Positions 7,137-15,751 of a stretch of DNA of 34,902 nt are shown piece after piece. The notes below the pieces were generated by a model, which was not told the DNA's origin, ran no database searches, and was given only the letters and a program-made list of their open reading frames with translations. Position numbers and translations under genes: made by a program. Within the stretch, counting starts at the first letter, position 1; each line of letters begins with the position of its first letter. Location of the stretch: NCBI GenBank assembly GCA_022763385.1, contig JALEGQ010000202.1, positions 1-34,902 on the forward strand, in the 5' to 3' direction. Source of the stretch: a bacterium. GTDB lineage: Bacteria; Bdellovibrionota_C; UBA2361; RFPC01.

Positions 7137-8873
7137 ATGACATCAGGAAGTACCACAGGAGAGACCGGAGGAGAGAACCTTCGGCCAAGAACAGATTTTA
7201 CTAGCTTTGCAGAGGCCTTTGACGCCATGGACGGCCAGCTCGAGGGGTTGCACTCCGGGAGCGTGGTAAAGGGAACCCTTGTTGAACTCGGGAAGGACTA
7301 TGCCCGGGTTGATATCGGTTTCAAGCTCGAAGGGATCGTTCCGATTGAGCAGTTTAAGAACGCCAAGGGTGAAAAGACACACGAAGTTGGTGATGTCATT
7401 GAGGTGTACATCGTGCACCTCGAGAACGACTTCGGTCAACTTATTCTCTCCCATGAAAAAGCGGTTCAGAAGCGCGTATGGGGTGAGGTCGAAGCGATCT
7501 TCGAGAAGGATGGGATCGTCAAGGGGACGATCGTTCAGAAGGTAAAGGGAGGTCTTCAGGTTGATATTGGACTTCCTGCATTCTTGCCCGGGTCACAGGT
7601 TGATATCCGACCGCACCGGAATCTTGATCGCTTTCTCGGTGAAGAGCACGAATTTAAAGTTCTGAAAGTCACCCGTGACAAGGGGAATATCGTTCTCTCT
7701 CGTCGCGCTGTTCTCATGCATGAGCGTGATGAACTCCGTTCTGAGACCCTCCAGGTGCTTGGAGAAGGGGTCGTCATGGAAGGGGTGGTGAAGAATATCA
7801 CGGACTACGGGGCGTTTATCGACCTCGGTGGTATCGACGGACTTCTTCATATTACTGACATCTCATGGGGGCGGGTGAATCACCCTTCTGACAAGCTCTC
7901 TGTCGGAGAGAAAGTTCCTGTTGTGGTGCTTAAGTACGACAAGGAGAAGGAGCGGGTCAGCCTTGGAATGAAGCAGCTCAAGCAGGATCCGTGGGAGTCT
8001 ATTGACGAGCGGTTTGCGGTCAATAGCACCGTGAAAGGGAAGGTTATTAGCCTTGCCGATTACGGAGCTTTCGTTGAGCTCGAAGAGGGCGTTGAGGGAC
8101 TCGTTCACGTTTCTGAGATGAGCTGGACGAAGAAGGTTCGCAATCCGAGCAGCATCATGGCGACTGGTGATTTTGTTGAGGCGGTCGTACTCGGTATCGA
8201 TCGAGAGCAGCGCCGGGTGAGCCTCGGGATGAAGCAGTTGATGCCGAATCCGTGGCGAGAGCTCTCTGAGCGTCTTGTTCCGGGAACCCGGGTGAAGGGA
8301 AGTGTTCGGTCTATCACTGAGTTCGGAATCTTTGTTGGAATCGAAGATGGGATCGATGGATTGGTTCACGTTTCTGACTTCTCGTGGACGAAGCGGATTA
8401 AAGACCCGGAAGAGATCGGAAAGCTCTACTCTAAGGGTGATGAAGTAGAAGCAGTTGTTCTTGAGGTAGATGTCCAGAACGAGCGGCTCAGCCTCGGTAT
8501 CAAGCAGCTTGATTCTGATCCGTGGGAAACGATCGCTCAGCGGTACCCGGTTGGAGTGAAGATCAAGGGGAAGGTGAGCTCTCTTACCGACTTTGGAGTC
8601 TTTGTTCAGATCGAAGAGGGCATAGAGGGTCTTATTCACAATTCGCAGCTCGGGCTGAGTCGAGAAGAGGATGTGAAGGATCACTTCAAGGTTGGCGATG
8701 AGGTCGAGACCGAGGTAACCAATGTGGATCGGGCAGAGCGCCGGATCAGCTTGAGTATCCTCTCGATCCAAGAGCGAGAAGAGCGGGCTGATATGGATCA
8801 GTTCTCTGGAGACTCTGGCTCTGCGCTGACGATCGGTGACCTTCTTCGAGAGAAGATGGGATCTGATAGTTAG
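7137..8873 (+). CDS. rpsA: 30S ribosomal protein S1
   Basis: A 578-residue protein with six S1 (OB-fold) repeats, beginning near VVKGTLVELG, VKGTIVQKVKGG, MEGVVKNITDYGAF, VKGKVISLADYGAF, VKGSVRSITEFGIF and IKGKVSSLTDFGVF. Repeats 3-5 end in the signature RVSLGMKQL or close variants with the downstream P/DPW motif. S1 binds mRNA and helps 30S subunits start on structured or SD-poor messages. The start at 7137 is chosen because the upstream in-frame ATG at 7077 lies inside a hairpin and its translation looks non-conserved. Neither start has a strong SD, and poor SD sequences are known for rpsA. It is third in the cmk-ispD-rpsA group and ends at a clear terminator. The conserved domain is unaffected by the start choice. 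Confidence 0.93.
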   Translation: MTSGSTTGETGGENLRPRTDFTSFAEAFDAMDGQLEGLHSGSVVKGTLVELGKDYARVDIGFKLEGIVPIEQFKNAKGEKTHEVGDVIEVYIVHLENDFGQLILSHEKAVQKRVWGEVEAIFEKDGIVKGTIVQKVKGGLQVDIGLPAFLPGSQVDIRPHRNLDRFLGEEHEFKVLKVTRDKGNIVLSRRAVLMHERDELRSETLQVLGEGVVMEGVVKNITDYGAFIDLGGIDGLLHITDISWGRVNHPSDKLSVGEKVPVVVLKYDKEKERVSLGMKQLKQDPWESIDERFAVNSTVKGKVISLADYGAFVELEEGVEGLVHVSEMSWTKKVRNPSSIMATGDFVEAVVLGIDREQRRVSLGMKQLMPNPWRELSERLVPGTRVKGSVRSITEFGIFVGIEDGIDGLVHVSDFSWTKRIKDPEEIGKLYSKGDEVEAVVLEVDVQNERLSLGIKQLDSDPWETIAQRYPVGVKIKGKVSSLTDFGVFVQIEEGIEGLIHNSQLGLSREEDVKDHFKVGDEVETEVTNVDRAERRISLSILSIQEREERADMDQFSGDSGSALTIGDLLREKMGSDS

Positions 8874-8883
8874 AGGGTCTGTC

Positions 8884-8958
8884 CGTTTGGGAAGCTCTCC
8901 AAACGAACCAGAACACTATGCCCGCCCGGAGAGCTTTCGCTCTTCTGGCGGGTTTTTT
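8884..8958 (+). terminator. rpsA terminator region with two hairpins
   Basis: A first hairpin, CGTTTGG...CCAAACG (8884-8905), is followed by a stronger one at 8921-8952 with arms CCCGCCCGGAGAGC and GCTCTTCTGGCGGG (two mismatches, four-base loop). TTTTTT follows at 8953-8958. This is a good intrinsic terminator for plus-strand transcription. The minus strand lacks a U-tract on the far side. Confidence 0.88.
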
Positions 8959-8963
8959 ATCGG

Positions 8964-9359
8964 CTAGCTGGGGTGAGAGCTCGCTCGTTGTTCGTATTGG
9001 ATCAGTGAGACGAGTTCTTGGGGGTCGAAGGGTTTTTGAAGGACTGCCTGAGCTCCGAGGGCTTTTGCCTGCTCGATCTCTTCGCCCCTGGCGTGGCCAG
9101 AGATGAGGATAAAGGGAATTTCAGGGTAGTGTTCATTCCGCCGTTTCAATACTTCAAAGCCATCAATCTCTGGCATTCTGAGATCTGAGATAATCCAATG
9201 AGGAGCCTCCTCTGGGATCTGAGCAAGCGCATCTGCAGGATTGGTGAAGGCTACCACGGAGAATCCGAGCGCTTCGAGCATAAGTTGAAATGCCCTGAGG
9301 ACTCCCTCTTCATCGTCGATGAGGAGGAGCTTTATCTTTTTGTTTTCTTGAGAAGTCAT
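8964..9359 (-). CDS. Single-domain response regulator (CheY-like receiver)
   Basis: A 131-residue lone receiver domain. Acidic residues D15-D16 (in LLLIDDEEG), the phospho-acceptor D59 (in ISDLRMPEIDG), switch Ser87 (in ILISGH) and Lys109 (in LQKPFD) are all present, so it should be phosphorylated by a histidine kinase. There is no output domain, so it acts by protein contact, or as a phosphorelay intermediate. No kinase gene is adjacent. It diverges from mutS with about 94 bases between starts and converges with rpsA. Partner and pathway cannot be told from the window. HARGEEIEQAKALGAQAVLQKPF resembles receivers of hybrid kinases and FixJ-type proteins. Confidence 0.92.
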   Translation of the reverse strand: MTSQENKKIKLLLIDDEEGVLRAFQLMLEALGFSVVAFTNPADALAQIPEEAPHWIISDLRMPEIDGFEVLKRRNEHYPEIPFILISGHARGEEIEQAKALGAQAVLQKPFDPQELVSLIQYEQRASSHPS

Positions 9360-9453
9360 TCAACTCTTTCCCCGCTTCTGGTAGTCTACCCCATAGGGGA
9401 AGGGTCCACTAGGCCTTCTCGGAATAACGACTTGCGGAATGAGGAGGAAGGGA

Positions 9454-12159
9454 ATGGGGGACTCCAAGCGGAAGCTTCCGCCGATGCTGGAGGAGTATCA
9501 GAGCTATAAGCAACGGTACCCGGATCACTTTCTCTTTTTTCAAGTCGGAGATTTCTACGAGCTTTTCTTTGAAGATGCGACTCAGGTTGCGTCTCTTCTC
9601 AATATTACCCTCACGAGCAGAGATAAGAAGGATGTGAATCCGATTCCGATGTGTGGGATGCCGATCGCGGTAGTGGATGGGTATCTCGAACGGTTGGTAG
9701 ACGGGGGGTACTCTGCGGCGGTCGTCTCTCAGGTCTCTGGCCCGAAGTCCTCAAAGGGGATGGTCGAGCGGAAGCTTGAGCGGGTGATCACCCCGGGGGT
9801 CCGCATTATGAGCTCTGCTGAGAGCGGAGGTGGGAAGGGCACGGAGCGAATACTCGCGGTCGGGTGCGGGCAGAGCGATCTCAGCCTGGCGTGGGGAACT
9901 GCGCTTGATGGTCGGGTGCAGGTTCGTGAGCGGGTCGCTGTCTCTGAGGTCGTAGAGCTTGTCCTTCGTCTTGAGGTCTCTGAAGTGATCGTTCCGAAGG
10001 AGTGGAACGGAAAGCGGCTCGATAAGAGAACTTCGTGGATTCGGGAGTTGGAGCGCCACCTTCCGCCGCACGCCGTCCGTTTTCGGGCGAGTGAAGACCG
10101 TGTATTGCCCCAGGAAGCTGAGCGGCTCGGAGAGAAGACACAGTTCTCCCTGCTCAGTCTGAGCGGGAAGCGGGCGGTTCGGACCTTCGTTCGATTCGTT
10201 GATGAGGCAACCGTATCAGCAGAGCTCCCTTTCCTCGCTGTGGAGCTTGAGGATTCTCTCGGAAAGATGACCATCGACACCATGACGAGGAGAAATCTTG
10301 AGCTGACAGAAACGGCGCGAGAGGGGACCTATCAGGGGTCACTCCTTCACTATCTCGATAACATGGTAACTCCAGGTGGAAAACGGTTGCTCCGGAGTTG
10401 GGTGAATACGCCGCTCCTTGAGGCAGGTGAGATAAAACAGCGGTACGCGGCCGTCGGCTTCCTCCTCGAACACTTTACGTTGAGAGCCGACCTTGTCCCG
10501 CTGTTAAAGAAGATTCCGGACTTTGAACGGATATGTGCGAGGGTAAATCTCGGAATTGTGTCTCCTCGAGAGTTGGGAGCGCTGCGAGATGGGCTTGAGG
10601 CGGTACGAGATATCGGTGGTCGCCTTGCGGAAGAGACCTCCATTGAGGAGAGTTTGCTCCTCAGCGCTGCCTCAAGGCGACTTCAGATCGAGGGATCACT
10701 CCTGCAGCAGCTGACGGAGACGCTTACGGACAACCCTCCGCTCCAGCTCTCTGAGGGGTTGGTTATCCGTGAAGGGTACGACGAAGAGGTTGACCGGCTC
10801 CGAAATATCTCTGCGGAGACGAAGGAGTGGTTGACTGCCTACGAGGCGGAGCAACGTGAGCAGACGGGGATCTCTTCGCTGAAGGTGCGTTCGAATAACG
10901 CGATCGGACTCTATATCGAGGTCACAAAGGCGAATAAAGATCGAGTGCCGGATCACTATGTTCCTCGACAGACCCTCACGAACGGAGTGCGATTTATTAC
11001 GGAAGAGCTTCGTAAGTGGGAGCGTTCGCTCTCTTCTGCTTCACTTGAGCTCCGGGAGCGGGAAGCAACGCTCTATCAAGCGCTGTGTCTCTCGCTTCAG
11101 GCACACTGCTCGGAGATTCGCACGGTACACCAAGCGATATCAGAGCTGGATCTCTTCGCGGGATTCGCTGCTCGTGCCGAAAATGAAGAGCTTGTTTGTC
11201 CTGAGATCGCCTATGAGGATCCCGCGCTCAGTGCAACGGGGAGCTGGCATCCGGTGCTCCGGAGGCTGCTTCAGGAGCAGTGTATTACGAACGATGTCTC
11301 TTTTCACGGTGAGCGGAGAACACTGCTCTTAACGGGGCCAAATATGGGGGGAAAGTCGACCTATCTGCGGCAAGTGGGGCTTCTTGTTCTCCTCGCGCAG
11401 ATCGGGAGCTATGTTCCGGCTCATCGGTTTCAATACGGACTTTTTGACCGAGTTTTTGCTCGGCTTGGTGCTTCCGATGATCTTCACGAAGGGGATTCAA
11501 CCTTTATGGTTGAGATGAAGGAAGCAGCGGTAATTACCCAGTACGCGAGTGATCGCTCTCTCGTATTGATCGATGAGCTTGGACGAGGTACGGCGACCGC
11601 AGATGGTCTCTCTCTCGCTAAAAGTCTCCTCGAGCATCTGATGAAAACGGTTCGGTGTTACTGTCTCTTCGCGACTCACTTTCATGAGCTGATCGAGCTC
11701 GAACAGGAGTACGAGTTCCTCAAGAATATCTCGGTAAAGGTGCTTGAACAGGCGGGAGAAGTCCTCTTTACGCACGAGGTCGTCGAGGGAGCGGCGAGTC
11801 GGTCCTACGGAATTGAAGTAGCCCGTCGGGCTGGTCTTCCCGCCTCTCTCATCCAACGAGCAACTGCTCTCCTGGAAGAAGAGCTCTTGAACGGAGCCAT
11901 CCCCATGGAGCAGAGCAGCGCTACTCGAGCACGAGAAACGGTGGGCGAAGCTCCTCCAGCCCAACAGCAGCTCTCGCTCTCCATTGTGCCAGGTATGGTA
12001 CGAAAGGAAGAACGCCCGTCCGTTCCTCATGAGATACTCCGAATCCTTTCAGAACATGTTCCGGATGATATTTCGCCTCGTGAAGCCCTCGACCTGCTCT
12101 ATCGCCTCCAGCCTCTGGTAAAGCAGGAGAAGGCGCCGGTCGTGAAGAAGCTCGGGTAA
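9454..12159 (+). CDS. mutS: DNA mismatch repair protein MutS
   Basis: A 901-residue MutS1. The mismatch-reading motif GDFYELF has Phe34 and Glu36, equivalent to F36-x-E38 of E. coli. The ATPase shows Walker A TGPNMGGKST near residue 627, Walker B LVLIDELGRG near 703, and the downstream ATHFHEL. The D-loop sequence is GTATADGLSLA where STYDG/GTSTYDG is usual, a mild deviation. The protein binds mispairs as a dimer and recruits MutL. I chose the ATG at 9454 because AGGAGG lies six bases upstream; the ATG at 9439 would add MRRKG and its upstream region is poor. Clamp and lever regions are full length. A short C-terminal tail ending VKQEKAPVVKKLG follows the helix-turn-helix. Confidence 0.97.
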   Translation: MGDSKRKLPPMLEEYQSYKQRYPDHFLFFQVGDFYELFFEDATQVASLLNITLTSRDKKDVNPIPMCGMPIAVVDGYLERLVDGGYSAAVVSQVSGPKSSKGMVERKLERVITPGVRIMSSAESGGGKGTERILAVGCGQSDLSLAWGTALDGRVQVRERVAVSEVVELVLRLEVSEVIVPKEWNGKRLDKRTSWIRELERHLPPHAVRFRASEDRVLPQEAERLGEKTQFSLLSLSGKRAVRTFVRFVDEATVSAELPFLAVELEDSLGKMTIDTMTRRNLELTETAREGTYQGSLLHYLDNMVTPGGKRLLRSWVNTPLLEAGEIKQRYAAVGFLLEHFTLRADLVPLLKKIPDFERICARVNLGIVSPRELGALRDGLEAVRDIGGRLAEETSIEESLLLSAASRRLQIEGSLLQQLTETLTDNPPLQLSEGLVIREGYDEEVDRLRNISAETKEWLTAYEAEQREQTGISSLKVRSNNAIGLYIEVTKANKDRVPDHYVPRQTLTNGVRFITEELRKWERSLSSASLELREREATLYQALCLSLQAHCSEIRTVHQAISELDLFAGFAARAENEELVCPEIAYEDPALSATGSWHPVLRRLLQEQCITNDVSFHGERRTLLLTGPNMGGKSTYLRQVGLLVLLAQIGSYVPAHRFQYGLFDRVFARLGASDDLHEGDSTFMVEMKEAAVITQYASDRSLVLIDELGRGTATADGLSLAKSLLEHLMKTVRCYCLFATHFHELIELEQEYEFLKNISVKVLEQAGEVLFTHEVVEGAASRSYGIEVARRAGLPASLIQRATALLEEELLNGAIPMEQSSATRARETVGEAPPAQQQLSLSIVPGMVRKEERPSVPHEILRILSEHVPDDISPREALDLLYRLQPLVKQEKAPVVKKLG

Positions 12160-12172
12160 AAGGTGTGCAGAG

Positions 12173-13465
12173 ATGATAGGGGGACGTTTTTTGGCGAGTC
12201 GGAGCAGTGCTCGGATAGTATGGCTTCTGGGGATCATCAGCGCCTTTCTCTTCTTCTTTCCCGTCATTCTTTGGGGCGATACTGCTGAGGATTCTCTCAG
12301 GAATGTGGATCCCCTTGTCGCGCAGTTAAAGTCTCTTCGAAATACCGATCCTTCCTTTGAGAGGGCGCGCGAGTGGAAAGAGTTAGAGCGCCGGTTTCGA
12401 GGTGAGATAAAAGAGGCGAAGGGGAAGAGGCTCGCTGACAGAGCGAAGTTGTTCTTTCATGCCGCACTGCTGTTTGAGGAGATCGCACACCGCTCCGGAG
12501 ATATGGAGCGGTATCGTGAAGCGTATACCCTCTATCTCAAGGTTGGAGAGGACCATTCGGCCGGGAAGTACGGTGATGATGCACTGTACCGTGCGATTTT
12601 GCTGCAGAAGAAGTTTTTAAGAGAACCAGAGGAGATGCAGGCAAAGCGCTCACTCTTCTTTCAGCGGTATCCGGAGAGTGAATATGTGGTGCTCTTGCAA
12701 GGAAGAGAAGGTAGTCGTCCGCAGCGAGATCAAGATGAAGGAGCGCCGATTGAGGATCAGCACCTTCCGCTCATCGTGATTGATCCGGGGCACGGTGGGG
12801 ATGATGAGGGAGCAGTGGGACCAGCGGGATTGCGGGAGAAAGACCTCTCGCTTTCGATCGCGAAGTTGTTGGTCGAGAAGTTTCGCGCTGAAAAAAGGGC
12901 TCGCGTTGTTCTGACCCGTACGGGAGATACCTTTGTTCCGCTTTTCGAACGGACTCAGATCGCGAACCGTGCGTCAGCAGACCTCTTTCTCAGCATTCAT
13001 ATGAACGCTATCGCAGAGAGGTCGGAGAGCACCCAAGGTTTCGAGATCTACTACGTCTCTCAGGAGGCGAGTCCGGATGCTATTCGCTTGGCGAATATGG
13101 AGAATCGACAACTTCAGATTGATGTCGGTGCTCTCGGAGCGTTTCTTGAGGAGCTCTATCGCCGGGGGGCGAAAGAGGTCTCTCGTCCGGTCGCAGAAGC
13201 GGTTTTTCATGAAATGGATAAAGTTCTCCCGAAACAGTTCCAGGGAGTGAAGCTTCGCCGTCGAGGAGTAAAGCAGGGACCGTTTTTCGTTCTCTTTGGC
13301 GCGGAGATGCCGGCAATTCTCTTGGAGCTTTTTTTTCTTTCTCACCCCGATGACTCGTATCTCCTCTCTCTTCCTCAGTTTCGCAAGACTGTTGCCGATG
13401 CGATCTTTCGGGGGGTTTCTCAGGCATTGGTTCGTCGGACGGAAGAAGAGGAGGGGCCGTCATGA
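12173..13465 (+). CDS. N-acetylmuramoyl-L-alanine amidase (Amidase_3, AmiC type)
   Basis: A 430-residue exported zinc amidase that cuts the bond between MurNAc and L-Ala in peptidoglycan. An Arg-containing N-terminus and hydrophobic segment at about 14-35 form a signal peptide or anchor. Residues about 40-180 are helical and Tyr-rich, resembling TPR-like material (REAYTLYLKVGEDHSAGKYGDDALYRAILL). The amidase domain follows from about 200: DPGHGGDDEGA (zinc ligand His207), E222 in REKDL, SIHMNA (zinc ligand His276) and the catalytic Glu385 in ILLELFFLS. No AMIN domain is seen. Downstream overlap with the CCA-type gene by ATGA suggests co-translation. Likely role: daughter-cell separation or wall turnover. 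Confidence 0.93.
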   Translation: MIGGRFLASRSSARIVWLLGIISAFLFFFPVILWGDTAEDSLRNVDPLVAQLKSLRNTDPSFERAREWKELERRFRGEIKEAKGKRLADRAKLFFHAALLFEEIAHRSGDMERYREAYTLYLKVGEDHSAGKYGDDALYRAILLQKKFLREPEEMQAKRSLFFQRYPESEYVVLLQGREGSRPQRDQDEGAPIEDQHLPLIVIDPGHGGDDEGAVGPAGLREKDLSLSIAKLLVEKFRAEKRARVVLTRTGDTFVPLFERTQIANRASADLFLSIHMNAIAERSESTQGFEIYYVSQEASPDAIRLANMENRQLQIDVGALGAFLEELYRRGAKEVSRPVAEAVFHEMDKVLPKQFQGVKLRRRGVKQGPFFVLFGAEMPAILLELFFLSHPDDSYLLSLPQFRKTVADAIFRGVSQALVRRTEEEEGPS

Positions 13466-14541
13466 GAGGCTTAACGCTCCTTCAACAGCAAGAAGAGCTT
13501 CTTGAGGCGGTATACCGTTGTTCACAGGAGCTCTCCTCTGAATGCTACCTCGTTGGGGGATTCGTCCGGGATCTCTTTCTCTTCGAGAAGCTGCCCGAAG
13601 GAGATATCGATATCGTTACTCTCGGTTCGTCGGAAGGCTTGAGTGCTCTGCTCCACCAACGGGTTGGAGGGCAACGGGAGGTGTTTCGTCCGTTTCTCAC
13701 CTCAAAACTCTCAAGCATGAAGAGATATCCCCTGGTTGATGAGATTGATCTTGCCACGGCTCGGAGGGAGCAGTATGAGGAAGCGGGAGTCCTGCCGAAA
13801 GTTGAGGCGGTTGGAGATCTCCTTCCGGATCTGGCTCGCCGGGATTTCTCTATCAATGCGCTTGCCCTTCCTCTTGGGGCGTTCCTGAAGTTCCTTGGAG
13901 CAGAAACAGGAGATCTCTCTGTGCTTCGTCAAGCGGTGATGGACCCTCATCACGGACTGCAACACCTCTCTCGCCAAGAGCTTCACGTGCTTCATGATGA
14001 GAGTTTTTTCGATGATCCTACCCGCCTCTTCCGCCTCTGTCGGTATGAGACGCGGCTGGACTTCCGAAGATCTCCACAGACGGAGCGTCTCGTGCAACGA
14101 GCGAGAGAAGCGAAGGTACTACGCCATCTCTCGCTCGAGCGAATTCACAATGAACTCAAGAAGTGTTTCTTGGAAGGGGATCCCCTTTTGCTTTTAGAGA
14201 GACTCTTTTCGATCGGATTTGGCGACTCCGATGAGGTGGTTGAGGGGGTGCTTCAACTTCCCTCCTTAGAGCAGTGGCGTCTTTTGGGGGAGTTCCTTAG
14301 GCCCCTCCCTTCTTCCGCTCGAAACGGCTTCTTCCAATTCTTTCTCTGGTTCTGTGAGGAGGGCGGGAGAGGCTCTCGAACGGCACCGGCGCGAGAGCTC
14401 TGCATCTCGCAGTTGCAACGCTTGGGAGTTGGAAAGAAAGCCTCTCACCGCTACCGTCGGTTTCTCGCTATCCATTCTCTCGATGGTGCAAGCCCGTTTC
14501 CAGAAGTAGGAGCTGCCTACAGTGAGTTTGTCAGGGAGTAA
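13462..14541 (+). CDS. tRNA nucleotidyltransferase / poly(A) polymerase family (class II)
   Basis: A 359-residue class II nucleotidyltransferase. LVGGFVRD at residues 30-37 and the metal-binding GDIDIV (Asp48, Asp50) define the active site. ARRDFSINALAL and DPTRLFRLCRYETRLDF are the conserved head and neck motifs. It most likely adds or repairs CCA at tRNA 3' ends. Length is shorter than CCA enzymes with an HD domain, and no HD motif is seen. Class II families also contain A-adding, CC-adding and poly(A) polymerase members, and the residues separating them cannot be judged confidently by eye. The start overlaps the amidase stop. Confidence 0.87.
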   Translation: MRGLTLLQQQEELLEAVYRCSQELSSECYLVGGFVRDLFLFEKLPEGDIDIVTLGSSEGLSALLHQRVGGQREVFRPFLTSKLSSMKRYPLVDEIDLATARREQYEEAGVLPKVEAVGDLLPDLARRDFSINALALPLGAFLKFLGAETGDLSVLRQAVMDPHHGLQHLSRQELHVLHDESFFDDPTRLFRLCRYETRLDFRRSPQTERLVQRAREAKVLRHLSLERIHNELKKCFLEGDPLLLLERLFSIGFGDSDEVVEGVLQLPSLEQWRLLGEFLRPLPSSARNGFFQFFLWFCEEGGRGSRTAPARELCISQLQRLGVGKKASHRYRRFLAIHSLDGASPFPEVGAAYSEFVRE

Positions 14542-14554
14542 GAAAACCACTTTC

Positions 14555-14582
14555 TTGATCAGAGCTGACCCCTCACTATAGA
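14555..14582 (+). promoter_or_regulatory. Candidate sigma-70 promoter for the SPOR gene
   Basis: TTGATC (14555-14560), 16-base spacer, TATAGA (14577-14582). It lies just after the CCA-type gene and about 85 bases before the chosen SPOR start. Resemblance is good but unsupported by other evidence. Confidence 0.4.
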
Positions 14583-14666
14583 GCCTTAAGAGGGAATGTG
14601 CGTGGGAATAAGAGATCTGAAAATGACGGAAGCAGAGACGGTGGCGGTAATGCTGATAGGAGTGAT

Positions 14667-15584
14667 ATGAGGCTTTCACTTGGGTTTTCACAGGCGGTGG
14701 TGTTGCTCGGCGTTATCCTCGGAGGTTTTGGGGTGTCGTATGTCCTCGGTTTACGGAGCGGGCAGGTGCACCGTTTTAATGAGTATGCTTCGCAGGCGCT
14801 TGAGCGGATGCCTCGACTTGCAGTTGATGAAGAGCAGGAGCCTGAGCAGGTTTCAAATGAGTTGGTCGCGGAGGTCTATGCAAAACTTCAGGACAATACC
14901 CCCGAGCGAGCACTGTTTGATGATGAGCCCGCACGGGGAGACAAGAGAGCTCGGCAGGGTGAGAAGCCACGCGATGCAGAGGAGATTGCGCCAGTACGGA
15001 TCGTCCCACTTTCCGAGGAGCGCTCAACGAATGCCGCGAACAAGAAGGTTCTCGGAGATCTTCAAGGGGGGGCTTCCGATGGAGCCAAGAGTGGAGATGG
15101 TGCCCTCCAGAGGCAGCCATCAGCGAAAACTGTCAAAGAAGAGGTGAAGCCTTCGAAAGCATCACGGAACGCAGGTTCTGGTGCTACTCTCGGGGGGCTC
15201 TTTGAGCTGACGAATGAGCAGAAACCAGAGGCAGAGGAGGGGAAGAAAGGGGTAACGCTTACTCCGCCGCTTCAGCCGAGACGCAAGGAGGTTGCCGCTC
15301 CGGTGGCTCCGAATGCTCCATCGGGTTCAGCAACCCTGCCGCGGGGGTGGTACGTGCAGTTAGCAGCACTGGAGAACGAGGCAGAGGCATTACGGCTTTT
15401 GCAGCAGCTCCACAAGAACGGTTTTCTTGAAGCAAAGATTCAGACGGCTCGAGTTCGGGGGACAACGTATCACCGGGTGCTCGTCGGACCAGAGAAAAAC
15501 ACTGTTTTTGCAAAACGCCTTCGTGACCAGCTGGCAAGAGAGCCGTATGTTGCTTTCAAACCATATTTGAAAAATATACGTTAA
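14667..15584 (+). CDS. SPOR-domain membrane protein
   Basis: A 305-residue bitopic inner-membrane protein: short cytoplasmic start, one transmembrane helix at about residues 7-27 (SQAVVLLGVILGGFGVSYVL), a long charged Glu/Lys/Pro/Ser-rich linker, and a C-terminal SPOR domain from about 226 to 300 (GWYVQLAALENEAEALRLL ... YHRVLVGPE). SPOR domains bind denuded glycan strands made by septal amidases, so this fits with the AmiC-type amidase two genes upstream (inference). Start 14667 has AGGAG at 14658-14662; an in-frame GTG at 14598 would add 23 hydrophilic residues. The gene resembles FtsN- or DedD-like architecture but is not assignable to either. Confidence 0.85.
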   Translation: MRLSLGFSQAVVLLGVILGGFGVSYVLGLRSGQVHRFNEYASQALERMPRLAVDEEQEPEQVSNELVAEVYAKLQDNTPERALFDDEPARGDKRARQGEKPRDAEEIAPVRIVPLSEERSTNAANKKVLGDLQGGASDGAKSGDGALQRQPSAKTVKEEVKPSKASRNAGSGATLGGLFELTNEQKPEAEEGKKGVTLTPPLQPRRKEVAAPVAPNAPSGSATLPRGWYVQLAALENEAEALRLLQQLHKNGFLEAKIQTARVRGTTYHRVLVGPEKNTVFAKRLRDQLAREPYVAFKPYLKNIR

Positions 15585-15751
15585 GGGGCTGATTATGCTA
15601 CTCTTCTCCTGGTCCAATGCGATTTGGGCGGGATCAAGGGTGAGGTGTTTGTTGGTGAACAAGACGAATTCCTTTCCGAGTTTCGGCATCTAAGGTCTTA
15701 TGTGCTCGGGGTGCTCGCTCTCAGCATCGGTGAATATTGGTGTCGGAGGAC

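Noticed and set aside
7863..8771. 302-codon open frame on the minus strand inside rpsA
   Set aside because: It is fully antisense to six clear S1 repeats, and its translation has no recognisable domain. It reflects strong codon bias in the opposite strand.
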